From NCBI RefSeq assembly GCF_004341445.1, contig NZ_SLXV01000003.1, positions 1-64,000 on the forward strand: a stretch of DNA of 64,000 bases, in the 5' to 3' direction. This document shows positions 1-9,092 of the stretch, piece by piece; position 1 is the stretch's first letter; every line of letters starts with the position of its first letter. The notes below the pieces were generated by a model. The model did not search any database. It was not told where the DNA came from and saw only the letters and a program-made list of their open reading frames with translations. Made by a program: the position numbers and the translations under genes. The DNA is from Baia soyae (GTDB taxonomy: Bacteria; Bacillota; Bacilli; Thermoactinomycetales; Thermoactinomycetaceae).

Positions 1-34
1 TTTACTTGTTAGTCGAAGCCCCAAACCCTTGATA

Positions 35-126
35 TGGCAGAGAGGGTGGGATTTGAACCCACGGTACGCCGGAAGACGTACAACAGATTTCGAGTCTGCC
101 TCCTTCGGCCTCTCGGACACCTCTCC
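35..126 (-). tRNA. tRNA-Ser (anticodon CGA)
   Basis: Read on the minus strand this folds as a class II tRNA with a 7-bp acceptor stem beginning GGAGAGG, a long variable arm and an encoded CCA end (positions 35-37). The anticodon loop contains CGA, which reads the serine codon UCG. The GTTCAAATC T-loop sequence is present. It lies just upstream of tadA and is a different gene from the tRNA-Ser(UGA) at 46.1 kb, although the two share the acceptor and T-arm sequences. Confidence 0.95.
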
Positions 127-176
127 AAATTAAAAATCTCTACAATATACAATTCTATGTGCATCTATTTCCCTTG

Positions 177-671
177 TCAAGCATTGGATTGATCTAATAC
201 TCGGTTTCTTTTAGCCTCTTTTCTCTTTTCACGAATCCCCCGAAAAAATTGAGTGAGTAGATCGCTACATTCTTGTTGTAGCACGCCTGATTGAATCTCT
301 GTCTGATGATTAAAACGAGTATCCTGAAGCAGATTCATCAAGGATCCCACACAGCCTGCTTTTGGATCTAAGGTTCCAAAAATGACCCGTTTCACTCTTG
401 ATTGAATGATAGCTCCCGCACACATCGGGCAAGGCTCTAACGTAACGTATAAGTCACAGTCTATCAAACGCCAACTACCTAACCGCTCCGCCGCCTCCTG
501 AATCGCAATCATCTCCGCATGAGCAGTAGGGTCTTGATCCTTTTCTCGTAGATTATAACCTCTCCCTACAATTTCACCTTGAAACACCACGATCGCCCCA
601 ATAGGGACCTCGCCAATCTTCTCGGCCTTTCTTGCCTCTTCAATCGCAACTTTCATATAAAACTCTTCCAT
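177..671 (-). CDS. tadA: tRNA-specific adenosine deaminase TadA
   Basis: A 164-residue cytidine/deoxycytidylate-deaminase-fold protein. It carries the zinc and proton-shuttle motif HAE (His51, Glu53) and the second zinc motif PCPMC (Cys81, Cys84). TadA converts the wobble adenosine A34 of tRNA-Arg(ACG) to inosine. The length is usual for the family, and the start fits a nearby ribosome binding site rich in AGG. In B. subtilis the orthologue (yaaJ) lies between serS and dnaX, so its position marks the far side of the accessory segment in this window. The assignment is by motif and context; a guanine deaminase is a weaker alternative. Confidence 0.95.
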   Translation of the reverse strand: MEEFYMKVAIEEARKAEKIGEVPIGAIVVFQGEIVGRGYNLREKDQDPTAHAEMIAIQEAAERLGSWRLIDCDLYVTLEPCPMCAGAIIQSRVKRVIFGTLDPKAGCVGSLMNLLQDTRFNHQTEIQSGVLQQECSDLLTQFFRGIREKRKEAKRNRVLDQSNA

Positions 672-733
672 ATCATTTTCCTCTCGGTGTCATAAACAAC
701 ATGCTAGTGGGGAAGCAGACTCCCCCACTACTT

Positions 734-2104
734 TTAATGACTCGCCGCACCATTAAAATGAAAAGTCGACAACATTAAATCAGGTGCCTTCACCGTACTC
801 ATCGAGCCTGGCCAACTGTGCAGTTTCGATTCATCCCCCACAGCCACTACCTGATTAAAAGCACTTGAAATCTTCTCCGTAAAACGCAGATTCTTAACTG
901 GTGAAACAATTTTACCATTTTCAATGTAAAAAGTCCCACCGCGTGTCATGCCTGTAAGTAAGATCTCCTTTGAATGAAGTACCCCCACATAGTGGAAGCG
1001 TGTAATGAGGATTCCTCGCTCCATCTGTGCAATCATATCCGCACGAGACGTTTTTCCTGCTTCCATATGAAGATGAGAAGGACAGATCTCCATAAAGGAT
1101 GGACTCAAGGGATACTTCGCATTCCCGGTTGATTTACACCCATACTTCTTGCCGATTGCATCATCATAAATCATACCTGTCGCGACTCCATCTTGGATCA
1201 ACGAAACCTTTTGTTTTGGAAGCCCATCCCAATCAAAACCATCAGGCAATCCTTCTTTTCCCAATGGATCTTCACTAATGGAAAGTTGCTCACTTAGTAC
1301 ACGGTATCCCATCCGATTCGATAGGAATCCATTCCCTTGATGATACGTAACAGGGTTGAAAGCAAGCACGCCTAAATAGGATAGTAACTCTGCTGTTGCC
1401 TTTTGTTCTAATATAACAGGGTAATCACCAGCAGGTAACTCGATTGCACCTTCGCTTAATTGACACTTCTCAATCGCTACGCGTACCACTTCTTCTGCTT
1501 GTAGATCATAAAAGGATCTTTTCGTATCTGATGCATAGCCGGATCCTGTTTTCCCTAGCACAACCGCATGAACCTCGGCCTTCGTCCGCCTTCCATAAAC
1601 CCTTACTCCCGAACTATTGGCTACTGCTTGATCCATCACTTGAACCTGAACGGCTCCCGCAGCTCTTAGGTGATTCGCTACTGATTTTGATACAATCATT
1701 TCTACCATTTTAGCCATCTCAGTTGCCGTTACTTGTTCTGTCGCTTCATCACAGCCATTCACCTGAGGGATGATTTCTTGCTCAGGGAACCCAGCCACTG
1801 TAGGGTGAATCGGTGCAAATTTGGCCAACTCTACCGCTTGTTTTACGGTGCGATACAAGGTTTGCTCATCAAATTGATTACAAGATGCCATCCCGATCCG
1901 TCCAGATAAGATCACCTTTACAATCATCGTATGATCTTGTTTGCGTACATTTTGGATAATTTGATTGTTGGCGTACCGGGTTAAAGTGTGTTGGTCTCCC
2001 AATAAAAAACAGGCAATGTGATCTGCTAACCCTTGTCCAGTATTAATCACAAAGTCGCACGCTTGTAGAAAAGCTTTCGCTACCGTATGCTCTTGAATTT
2101 TCAT
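734..2104 (-). CDS. tldE: TldE/PmbA-family protein, partner subunit of TldD
   Basis: A 456-residue protein of the TldD/PmbA (U62) family without the HExxxH metal site, as expected for the TldE subunit. Features typical of the family are the C-terminal TRGGTFYIENGKI segment and the conserved RRTKAEVHAVV stretch in the middle. In Escherichia coli TldD and TldE form a heterodimeric metalloprotease that degrades unfolded peptides and trims some RiPP leaders such as microcin B17. Here the start codon directly follows the stop of tldD, so the two are translated as one operon. Whether it acts on the lanthipeptides encoded elsewhere in the window cannot be told from sequence. Confidence 0.9.
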   Translation of the reverse strand: MKIQEHTVAKAFLQACDFVINTGQGLADHIACFLLGDQHTLTRYANNQIIQNVRKQDHTMIVKVILSGRIGMASCNQFDEQTLYRTVKQAVELAKFAPIHPTVAGFPEQEIIPQVNGCDEATEQVTATEMAKMVEMIVSKSVANHLRAAGAVQVQVMDQAVANSSGVRVYGRRTKAEVHAVVLGKTGSGYASDTKRSFYDLQAEEVVRVAIEKCQLSEGAIELPAGDYPVILEQKATAELLSYLGVLAFNPVTYHQGNGFLSNRMGYRVLSEQLSISEDPLGKEGLPDGFDWDGLPKQKVSLIQDGVATGMIYDDAIGKKYGCKSTGNAKYPLSPSFMEICPSHLHMEAGKTSRADMIAQMERGILITRFHYVGVLHSKEILLTGMTRGGTFYIENGKIVSPVKNLRFTEKISSAFNQVVAVGDESKLHSWPGSMSTVKAPDLMLSTFHFNGAASH

Positions 2105-3541
2105 CTAGCTCACTCCAATCTGTACCTGACGAAATCTAGCAGTCGATGCACCGTGACTCACAAAAATGGTTTGAAACGGCTCACCTTTTCCACAGTTTGG
2201 AACCCCCCATAATTGCCAATCATCATGGGCAATCGCATCACACTGAGACCAAAATTCAGGACTATTCGAAGTATAGAAAGGATTCTTTAGCATTCTAATC
2301 CGTTTCCCATCCCTAATCTCCCAAGCAATTTCACAACCAAATTGGAAGTTATACCGAATATCATCGATACTCCAGCTTTTGATACCTTCCATGTAAATCC
2401 CCGATTCTGTGGTGGAAATAATCTCGTCAACCGTAAAATCACCTGGCTCTAAATGAACGTTAGTCATTCGTACGATCGGCACATTCTGCCATCCCACTGC
2501 TCTCATCGCCCCTGAACTTTCTTTATGAATACGAGGAGCCGTATCCCTGCCGCTCAAATAACCAACAAACTTCCCATCCTCCACAAGAGGAGTCCGTTGT
2601 GCAGCGATTCCCTCATCATCATACAAATAGGTGCCCACTCCGCCTTCCGTGGTAGCATCTGCTGTTAAATGAACGATCTCCGAACCATACTGAAAATGAT
2701 CCAAGCAATCCGATGTAAGAAAGCTCTCTCCTACAAAGCCGGATTCCTCACCGAGAGCACGATCCAACTCGACAGCATGCCCACACGACTCATGAATCTG
2801 AAGCGCAAGCTGGGAACCATGCAGAATCAGAGTTTGAACACCTTCTGGACAATCATCTGCTTGTAAAAGTTGCACCGCCTCCTGTGCCACCCGCTCTGCC
2901 TCATCTACTAATCCCAAACCTTCTATATATTCATAACCCGATTGTTGAAAGTTACCTTGAAACGTATTCGGATAAGATCGAACTTGTACATCTTTCCCAT
3001 CAGAAGCAATCGCCTGGATTCCTGCACCCACAACCGTTGTCTCCTGATAAATGTGAGAGCCTACACTATTTAAAAAGAGCTTTTCTTCTCGATGCATATA
3101 CATCATCGATTTGGCAACCGTCACCTCAGGCTGTACCCGTAAGGCCGCATTAGCCTGCTCTAACAACTCCATCTTCTCTGCTAAGGGAACATCGAACGGA
3201 TCCCTCTTTAAGGAAGTACGATATTCCGCAACTGCTTTTTCAATTGGACTTAATGCCAAATTTTCTTGGCGGACGGACCCACTTGCTTTCGCTAGCTCGA
3301 TTGCTTGGACGATACATTTTCGAACCTCTTGCTCACAATGCTTCGGGGTACTAACAAACCCCCATCCTCCCTCTACCAAAACCCGAATCCCAATCCCTTG
3401 ATCCTCATGATACAGAAGCTTCTCTAACTCCCCATTATGGATTTCGATTTCCTCTTTAATGAATTGGGAAACACGAACATCCATATATTCTACGCCTAGA
3501 TTCTCAGCCTCTTGAATTGCGAACTTAGCTATGTGCTCCAT
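2105..3541 (-). CDS. tldD: TldD-family zinc metallopeptidase, catalytic subunit
   Basis: A 478-residue TldD homologue with the active-site motif HESCGH (His250, Glu251, His255), an HExxxH zinc site. The C-terminal half carries the usual TldD blocks ESSGAMRAVGWQNVPIVR and TTESGIYMEGIKSWSID. No signal peptide is present, so the enzyme is cytosolic. It is the first gene of a two-gene operon with tldE, which abuts it. The complex takes unfolded peptides into an internal cavity and cleaves them sequentially (known for the E. coli enzyme). Its native substrate here is unknown. The start is preceded by an AGGAACC-like Shine-Dalgarno sequence. Confidence 0.92.
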   Translation of the reverse strand: MEHIAKFAIQEAENLGVEYMDVRVSQFIKEEIEIHNGELEKLLYHEDQGIGIRVLVEGGWGFVSTPKHCEQEVRKCIVQAIELAKASGSVRQENLALSPIEKAVAEYRTSLKRDPFDVPLAEKMELLEQANAALRVQPEVTVAKSMMYMHREEKLFLNSVGSHIYQETTVVGAGIQAIASDGKDVQVRSYPNTFQGNFQQSGYEYIEGLGLVDEAERVAQEAVQLLQADDCPEGVQTLILHGSQLALQIHESCGHAVELDRALGEESGFVGESFLTSDCLDHFQYGSEIVHLTADATTEGGVGTYLYDDEGIAAQRTPLVEDGKFVGYLSGRDTAPRIHKESSGAMRAVGWQNVPIVRMTNVHLEPGDFTVDEIISTTESGIYMEGIKSWSIDDIRYNFQFGCEIAWEIRDGKRIRMLKNPFYTSNSPEFWSQCDAIAHDDWQLWGVPNCGKGEPFQTIFVSHGASTARFRQVQIGVS

Positions 3542-3617
3542 AGGTTCCTCCCGAACAAGGATTCAAATCTTATTTAAATAATTCATTTCTTAATCGCATT
3601 TTCCTTTAAAAATAAAA

Positions 3618-3645
3618 AAAGACCTAGAATCATTCCTAAGTCTTT
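3618..3645 (-). terminator. Rho-independent terminator after zur
   Basis: A 10-bp inverted repeat (AAAGACCTAG / CTAAGTCTTT on the plus strand) lies three bases downstream of the zur stop codon. On the minus strand it is followed by a run of T residues. It would end the znuACB-zur transcript. Confidence 0.8.
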
Positions 3646-3648
3646 TTC

Positions 3649-4083
3649 TTACATTTTAGATACAGCTACATCTGCTTTACACGTTGAGCACGTGCCATAG
3701 ATTTCAAATTTATGCCCTGTTATATCAAAGTCTTCAGGCTTTCCTAAAATTGCATTCATCGGACAAACATGGAGCGTCCGCGTCTTCCCACAAAACGTAC
3801 ATATGAGATGATGATGATGCTCATCCCCTCCGCAACAAAAGCGGTAACGCCTTTCCCCTTGCCACTCAGTTGTTTCCACTATGCCGATATCTTCAAATAA
3901 AGCTAGGTTGCGATAAATCGTATCAAAGCTGAGGCCTGGATAATCTTCCTGCATATAATCCAAAACCTCTTTCGCACTAAGATAACGACTCTCGCGGTAA
4001 AAAACTTCAACTAACCTTTTACGCTTACCCGTATATTTATAGCCATTTCTCTTCAGTATCTCGAGTGCCCCTTGTAAATCCAT
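3649..4083 (-). CDS. zur: Fur-family zinc-uptake regulator Zur
   Basis: A 144-residue Fur-family repressor. The N-terminal winged helix (about residues 8-75) carries the SFDTIYRNLALFED recognition-helix region typical of Fur/Zur/PerR. The C-terminal half has the structural zinc pairs Cys95/Cys98 and Cys132/Cys135 and a His-rich stretch DEHHHH (residues 87-92). It is the last gene of the zinc ABC transporter operon, 33 bp after znuB. That position, together with the Zur-type operator in front of znuA, favours Zur over Fur or PerR. Zinc-loaded Zur should repress its own operon. Confidence 0.9.
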   Translation of the reverse strand: MDLQGALEILKRNGYKYTGKRKRLVEVFYRESRYLSAKEVLDYMQEDYPGLSFDTIYRNLALFEDIGIVETTEWQGERRYRFCCGGDEHHHHLICTFCGKTRTLHVCPMNAILGKPEDFDITGHKFEIYGTCSTCKADVAVSKM

Positions 4084-4116
4084 TTTACAATCGCCCCTAT
4101 CACGAATCTATGGAAA

Positions 4117-4959
4117 TCACCGTGCGATCAGATAAACAACTTTTTTGATCAAAAACACACATAACAAAATCATGATAGAAACTAACACAATGGCCCCACC
4201 AGAAGCTAGGTCAAAGCGATAGGCAGCCACTAGTCCTAAAATAACAGATAATTCTCCATATAAAATAGAAGCAATCAATGTATGTCGAAAGCTATTCGTA
4301 TGTTGTAAAGCAGTCGCTACAGGTAGCGTAATTAACGCCGATACTAATAAAATCCCAACTACTCGAATAGAAGAAGCAATGACAAGCGCAACCACTACAA
4401 TAAACAGAAAATGAACCATCGAACGATTTACACCTGTTAAAACCGCATTTTCTTCATCAAACGACAAAGCAAATAATTCCTTCCGAAATAAAATCAGTAC
4501 CAATAGTGTGATTGTCGCCACCATTAAAATCATCTGCAATTCATCCGTTCGTACTGCTAAAATATTTCCAAATAAATAACCTGCAATATCCACATTAAAC
4601 CCGTCCGCAGCACTAATTAGCACAACCCCTAGTCCGACGCCTCCAGACATAATAATAGGAATCGCAATCTCCGAATACGAACGATACATCCGTCGCAATC
4701 GCTCTACAAAAAGAGAACCCATTACCGAAAAGCCCATCCCCATGTAAATAGGATTAATCTCTGTAAATAGATTTAATTTCTTCTGAAGAAATAAACCTGC
4801 CGCAACTCCTGCTAACGTAACATGGGATAACGCATCTGCAATTAGCGAAAGCCTTCTCACAACCAAATATACACCGATCAACGGAGAGATCAATCCGATT
4901 AAAAGCCCTGCATAGAGTGCATGTTGTAAGAAATCATACTGTAAAAAATCCTGGACCAA
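4117..4959 (-). CDS. znuB: Zinc ABC transporter permease ZnuB
   Basis: A 280-residue, strongly hydrophobic protein of the ABC-3 family with about eight membrane segments. It carries the family sequences LIADALSHVTLAGVAAG near the N-terminus and VGILLVSALITLPVATA in the C-terminal half. It forms the membrane channel for zinc import with ZnuC and receives zinc from ZnuA. It lies between znuC (21 bp upstream) and zur in one operon. Manganese transporters share this fold; zinc is inferred from the Zur gene, the Zur box and the His-rich loop of the binding protein. Confidence 0.92.
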   Translation of the reverse strand: MVQDFLQYDFLQHALYAGLLIGLISPLIGVYLVVRRLSLIADALSHVTLAGVAAGLFLQKKLNLFTEINPIYMGMGFSVMGSLFVERLRRMYRSYSEIAIPIIMSGGVGLGVVLISAADGFNVDIAGYLFGNILAVRTDELQMILMVATITLLVLILFRKELFALSFDEENAVLTGVNRSMVHFLFIVVVALVIASSIRVVGILLVSALITLPVATALQHTNSFRHTLIASILYGELSVILGLVAAYRFDLASGGAIVLVSIMILLCVFLIKKVVYLIAR

Positions 4960-4979
4960 ACCGCTTACCTCCCTCCACT

Positions 4980-5738
4980 CTAGTGATGATGATGCTCTAC
5001 TAGCTGAATATCATAGTCATACGCCGCTGAGAGAATTTCTTTCTGACGGCGCTGAAATTCGGATGCCTCTCCATGGAAGAAGAGTCTCTTATTTAGACAG
5101 GCCACTCGATCCACATAAGAAGAAATGACACCAATATCATGTGTAACCATGATAACGGATAATCCTTGGTTTTGATGAAGAAACCGCACCAATTCATAAA
5201 ATTGAGTGGTTGACTTTACATCCACTCCAACAGTAGGCTCATCCAATATCAATAGCTGCGGATTCCCCACTAAAGCCCTCGCAATAAAGGCTCGTTGCTG
5301 CTGTCCGCCAGATAGTTTCCCGATGTTCCGATTAGCTAGATGAGATAATTCCACCTGCTCAATCACTTCATCCACACGTTGCCAATCTGACTTTTTATAT
5401 CTTCGAAATAACCCAAGCTTTCCTGCCAATCCAGATGCTACAACCTCCCGAACCGTAGCTGGAAATCCTAGATTAAAGCTATTTGCCTTTTGTGAGACAT
5501 AACCAATTCTTGAGCGCTCCTTAAAATGAGCAATCGGAGAACCAAAGAGGTCGATTTCTCCTTGTTGCGACGGCATCAATCCCAGTATAATTTTCATCAA
5601 AGTGGACTTTCCAGAGCCATTTGGCCCCACAATTCCTAGGAATTCCCCTTCTTCGAGAGACAGAGACACATCGTCAAGCACCTTTTGATTCCCATAAGAA
5701 AAATGGAGATGGCTCACCTTTAGTATAGGAGTACTCAT
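4980..5738 (-). CDS. znuC: Zinc ABC transporter ATPase ZnuC
   Basis: A 252-residue ABC ATPase with Walker A GPNGSGKST, signature LSGGQQQR, Walker B LLILDEPTVGVD and switch histidine in MVTHD. It ends in a short histidine tail (VEHHHH), a feature seen in some zinc transporter ATPases. It energises import through ZnuB. The ATG used here lies one base past the znuA stop, so translation is probably coupled; a GTG 12 bp upstream that overlaps znuA is an alternative start. Confidence 0.92.
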   Translation of the reverse strand: MSTPILKVSHLHFSYGNQKVLDDVSLSLEEGEFLGIVGPNGSGKSTLMKIILGLMPSQQGEIDLFGSPIAHFKERSRIGYVSQKANSFNLGFPATVREVVASGLAGKLGLFRRYKKSDWQRVDEVIEQVELSHLANRNIGKLSGGQQQRAFIARALVGNPQLLILDEPTVGVDVKSTTQFYELVRFLHQNQGLSVIMVTHDIGVISSYVDRVACLNKRLFFHGEASEFQRRQKEILSAAYDYDIQLVEHHHH

Positions 5739-5739
5739 G

Positions 5740-6696
5740 TTACATCGCACCTAATGCTTTCGCTAGATTTTCTTTATTCTTTCTCATCACACTAAAATAA
5801 TCTTGCTTGTTCTTAATATCTTCAGTTGTTAATCCCTCTAGTGGATTTAAGATAAGCGCTTCTGCCTTAACCTCATTTTTCACTACATCTGCGATCTTAC
5901 CACTAACCAATGTTTCGAAAAAAATGTACTTTACTTGATGCTCCCTCGCTTCATCTATAATCGCTTTTAGCTCTTTCGGCGTTGGTTCATCCTCGGGGGA
6001 AAGCCCTGATATCGAAATCTGCTTTAAGCCATAACGATGAGCTAGATAGCTAAACGCGGCATGAGAAGTAACAAATTCTTTCTTTGTTGCTTTTTTCGCC
6101 ATCATTTGGAACTCCCCGTCCAACTGATCAAATTGTTTCTCAAGCTCAGCAAAATTTTTAGTGTATTCCTCTTTATGCGTTGGGTCAGCCGATACAAGAG
6201 CATCATAAATCTTACGGGATTCTTTCTTAGCCAAAGTAGGATCTAGCCACACATGTGGATCCATCCCTTTATGATCGTGCTCGTGATCGTGCTCCCCCTT
6301 GGTTTCACTCTCTTTCGAAACCTCTTCTGACGCCAGCCCCTCCGATGCATTCACAATTTTCGTCTTGTTTTTACCTAGATTGGAAGCTGCCTTCTCCGTC
6401 CATGACTCAAACCCAGATCCATGGTATAGAAAAATATTTGCTTTACTTAACTTCGCTAAATCTTTTGCAGATGGCTCAAAATCATGAGCTTCCGTTCCCG
6501 CTGGAACGATATTGGTCACTTGAACATGACTCCCACCAATTTTCTTAGCAAAGTCCTCTAGTGGATATAATGTCGTCACAATCGATACCGAACCATTCTG
6601 ATTGGTGCTATCCTTCGATTCCTTTGACGAACAACCTATTACAGAAGTTAGAAAAAGACAAGACGCTACTATTCCGTAAAGATACTGTTTTCTCAT
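5740..6696 (-). CDS. znuA: Zinc-binding lipoprotein ZnuA
   Basis: A 318-residue solute-binding protein of the TroA/ZnuA family. A lipoprotein signal peptide ends in a lipobox with Cys22 (VIGCSS). The acidic, His-rich loop HDHEHDHKG before MDPHVWLD marks a zinc-binding member. Further metal ligands are the His of EAHDFEPS, the His of VTSHAAFSYLA and the acidic residue of FFETL. It captures zinc outside the membrane and hands it to ZnuBC. It is the first gene of the operon, with a strong ribosome binding site GGAGG nine bases before the ATG and the Zur-controlled promoter upstream. Confidence 0.93.
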   Translation of the reverse strand: MRKQYLYGIVASCLFLTSVIGCSSKESKDSTNQNGSVSIVTTLYPLEDFAKKIGGSHVQVTNIVPAGTEAHDFEPSAKDLAKLSKANIFLYHGSGFESWTEKAASNLGKNKTKIVNASEGLASEEVSKESETKGEHDHEHDHKGMDPHVWLDPTLAKKESRKIYDALVSADPTHKEEYTKNFAELEKQFDQLDGEFQMMAKKATKKEFVTSHAAFSYLAHRYGLKQISISGLSPEDEPTPKELKAIIDEAREHQVKYIFFETLVSGKIADVVKNEVKAEALILNPLEGLTTEDIKNKQDYFSVMRKNKENLAKALGAM

Positions 6697-6738
6697 ACCT
6701 ATTTTCCTCCAGAAGCTTTCATTGTATAAAGTAACATC

Positions 6739-6786
6739 ATTATATAGGAAGGGATGAAAGAATGTAAATCGTAAATATTACGTTTT
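6739..6786 (-). promoter_or_regulatory. Sigma-A promoter with overlapping Zur operator before znuA
   Basis: On the minus strand TTTACA (6763-6768) and TATAAT (6739-6744) are separated by 18 bp. Overlapping the -35 box is a near-palindrome at 6766-6786, with arms TCGTAA and TTACGT around ATA. It agrees with the B. subtilis Zur-box consensus AAATCGTAATNATTACGATTT at all but two defined positions. Zinc-bound Zur sitting here would block RNA polymerase. Confidence 0.88.
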
Positions 6787-6862
6787 AAATGTTCTTTATT
6801 ACATCTTTCACTTCATCTATTATTTCCGTAATTGCAGACACCTAACAAAAATAGTAAGAAAA

Positions 6863-6883
6863 AAGCCCGCTCTACGCAGGCTT
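6863..6883 (-). terminator. Rho-independent terminator after yhgE
   Basis: Inverted repeat AAGCCCGC / GCAGGCTT with a 5-base loop, followed on the minus strand by a run of T residues. It lies 43 bp downstream of the yhgE stop codon. Confidence 0.8.
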
Positions 6884-6925
6884 CAGCATGTCAACAAATT
6901 ATAAAATTGCTATGCATCCTTACTA

Positions 6926-8947
6926 TTAACTAGCTAGTGGTTTCATAGATGACTCTTGTTTCGCTGCTTTTTTCTTCCCTAGGTATCTTCCACCTATCTG
7001 TGTCAAGATAACAGCTCCAACGAAATACCCCAATACAATCAATGCATCGTGATATACAACGGCCTCGTTACCACTCGATAAGATAGCTCGTAACCCGTGT
7101 ACCGTATAAGTCATCGGTAAGAATGGGTGGATCATCTGGAAGAAGTCCGGGGTCAATTCAATCGGATATGTTCCTCCACTTGATGCCAATTGGAACATCA
7201 AAATCACAATCGCCATAAAACGCCCAACATTACCAAGGTACGTCACTAGCATTTGGTTAATAGCGATAAATGTAACTCCCATTAACATCGTAAAGACGTA
7301 CAACCAGATCGGTAGTTCCACTTTAATTCCCAATCCTTGCGTTAGGGCTAACGAAGTAATAACCGCTTGGATCATCCCGACGATACTTACCATCCCTAGT
7401 CGTACTGGACGATACGAGATCTTGGATGAGAATTGGAAAATATCAAAGATAGTAAAGAGAATCATCGCCCCTACCCATAAGGAAAGGGAAAGGAAGTAGG
7501 GCGCAAACCCAGTCGCATAGTTTGTTACCTTATGGAGCTCGTTTTCCTTAACATCAACTGGATCGGACATAACAGATTCCTTCTCGGTATCAGCAACCAA
7601 TGATTCCTTTGCCTTATCCACACCGTCTTGCAACTCAGAAGCTAGTCTGTCTGAACCCTCATTGATGATTTTATCTAAGCCTTTAGACAGCTTCTCCAAA
7701 CCAGCTTTCTGTTGAGTGACTCCATCTGCTAGCTTAGCACTACCATCTGCTAATTCCTGTGCTTTTTTCAATCCTTCCGGGATCTTACGTTTCTTCTCTT
7801 CTAGCTTCGCGATCTCGGCATCAAAGCTAGTTGTCAGTGTCTGAAAAGACTTCGCAAATTCTTTGTACGAAGAAGGGGAAGACAGCTCTTTTAATTGCTT
7901 ATCTAGTTTGTTGGCTTCATTTTGACTACCTGTATTCCGTTCTTGGAGTAAATGAAGGGTATCTTGGAGACTTTTTACACTGGGTTCGTTAGCTAAATCA
8001 GGGTGCTTTTTTATCAAATCATCTAGATTTTGACTCGCTTTCCCCTGTAACTGAAACTCTTCCTTCAAACCCTTAATAACGGGAAATAGATCTTTCCTTT
8101 CTCCATTATCTATCTTATCTTCCTTTTTTTGAATAAGATCGTTATATTCATGTACTTTACTCTGTATCTTCTTAATGTTGTCCTCAGTAATATCGAGCTT
8201 TTTTAACCCTTCTTCTACCTCTTTAATTGTCTGTTGAAGTGTCGAGACAAGCTTCGCATTTCCTGACGCTACCTCTTTAGCACCATTTTTAATTAATTCT
8301 GTCTTAGCAACAATTGTATCAGTGCCATCTTTCGCTTCTTGTATCTTATCCGATAACGTTTGCGCTCCATCAGCCGCTTCTTGAAGTCTGTCCGTGCTCT
8401 TATGCAGCTCAGCAAACATTTCTGTTAGAAACTCTTTGGTCAGCTGATTTCCTATATCCGTTTTTAATGTTTGAACCACACTATTCCCTAATCGGCTCGT
8501 TAAATAGTTTTGACTCGGATCAGAACGATATTCGATCAGGCTTTGAAGCGGTTCAGGGCTATCCACTGTTAATGCTTTCTCACTAAAATCCTTCGGAATA
8601 ATGAGTGCAAGCGCATACGATCCATCTTTAAATCCTTTTTCCATCTGCTCACGATTCACAAACTCCCATTTCACTTTCGAATTATCTTTCAGCTTATCTA
8701 CTATCTTTTTTCCTGCTTCTACAGTGCGATCAGACTTATGTGCACCCACGTCTTCATTTACCACAGCTACTGGTAAATACTTCACATTTTCATATGGATC
8801 AAAAAAGGCCCACAAATAAATAAAACTATATACCAGAGGCAATGCCAATACACCCAGCATGGCTAATCGCATCGATTTATTTTGCCAGATCTTCGCAAAG
8901 TCTGAGTATTCAAGGAGAAGAGCTTTCGCGTTTTTTCGTTTGGACAT
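6926..8947 (-). CDS. YhgE/Pip-family membrane protein (ABC-2-like)
   Basis: A 673-residue protein with one N-terminal membrane segment (about residues 24-45). A long charged extracytoplasmic region with coiled-coil character and K/E/L-rich repeats follows (about residues 60-460). A C-terminal block of five or six membrane segments ends the protein. This layout is that of YhgE and the phage infection protein Pip. The family resembles ABC-2 permeases but has no ATPase partner here; ESX-type secretion and lipid or drug export have been proposed for relatives. The ATG at 8947 has GAAGGGA upstream; an earlier in-frame ATG at 8956 is possible. It lies downstream of a TetR gene with a palindrome between them. 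Confidence 0.85.
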   Translation of the reverse strand: MSKRKNAKALLLEYSDFAKIWQNKSMRLAMLGVLALPLVYSFIYLWAFFDPYENVKYLPVAVVNEDVGAHKSDRTVEAGKKIVDKLKDNSKVKWEFVNREQMEKGFKDGSYALALIIPKDFSEKALTVDSPEPLQSLIEYRSDPSQNYLTSRLGNSVVQTLKTDIGNQLTKEFLTEMFAELHKSTDRLQEAADGAQTLSDKIQEAKDGTDTIVAKTELIKNGAKEVASGNAKLVSTLQQTIKEVEEGLKKLDITEDNIKKIQSKVHEYNDLIQKKEDKIDNGERKDLFPVIKGLKEEFQLQGKASQNLDDLIKKHPDLANEPSVKSLQDTLHLLQERNTGSQNEANKLDKQLKELSSPSSYKEFAKSFQTLTTSFDAEIAKLEEKKRKIPEGLKKAQELADGSAKLADGVTQQKAGLEKLSKGLDKIINEGSDRLASELQDGVDKAKESLVADTEKESVMSDPVDVKENELHKVTNYATGFAPYFLSLSLWVGAMILFTIFDIFQFSSKISYRPVRLGMVSIVGMIQAVITSLALTQGLGIKVELPIWLYVFTMLMGVTFIAINQMLVTYLGNVGRFMAIVILMFQLASSGGTYPIELTPDFFQMIHPFLPMTYTVHGLRAILSSGNEAVVYHDALIVLGYFVGAVILTQIGGRYLGKKKAAKQESSMKPLAS

Positions 8948-9017
8948 TACATACATTCCCTTCAAGTCGGAAAAACTTTATTTTCATATATAAAAAAGCA
9001 TTGTTTATGGTTTAAAA

Positions 9018-9033
9018 ACTGACTGGTCAGTCA
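9018..9033 (-). promoter_or_regulatory. Probable TetR-family operator before yhgE
   Basis: The sequence ACTGACTGGTCAGTCA contains the inverted repeats ACTGAC-TG-GTCAGT and TGACTG-GT-CAGTCA. Nested palindromes of this kind are typical TetR-family operators. On the minus strand the site contains TTGACT, a plausible -35 element. It lies 71 bp before the yhgE start and just after the TetR gene. Confidence 0.7.
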
Positions 9034-9092
9034 ATGCCTATTGTAGTATAAAAATATGCACAAAGGAAGTACTTTGTGCCTCAAAATAGTAT

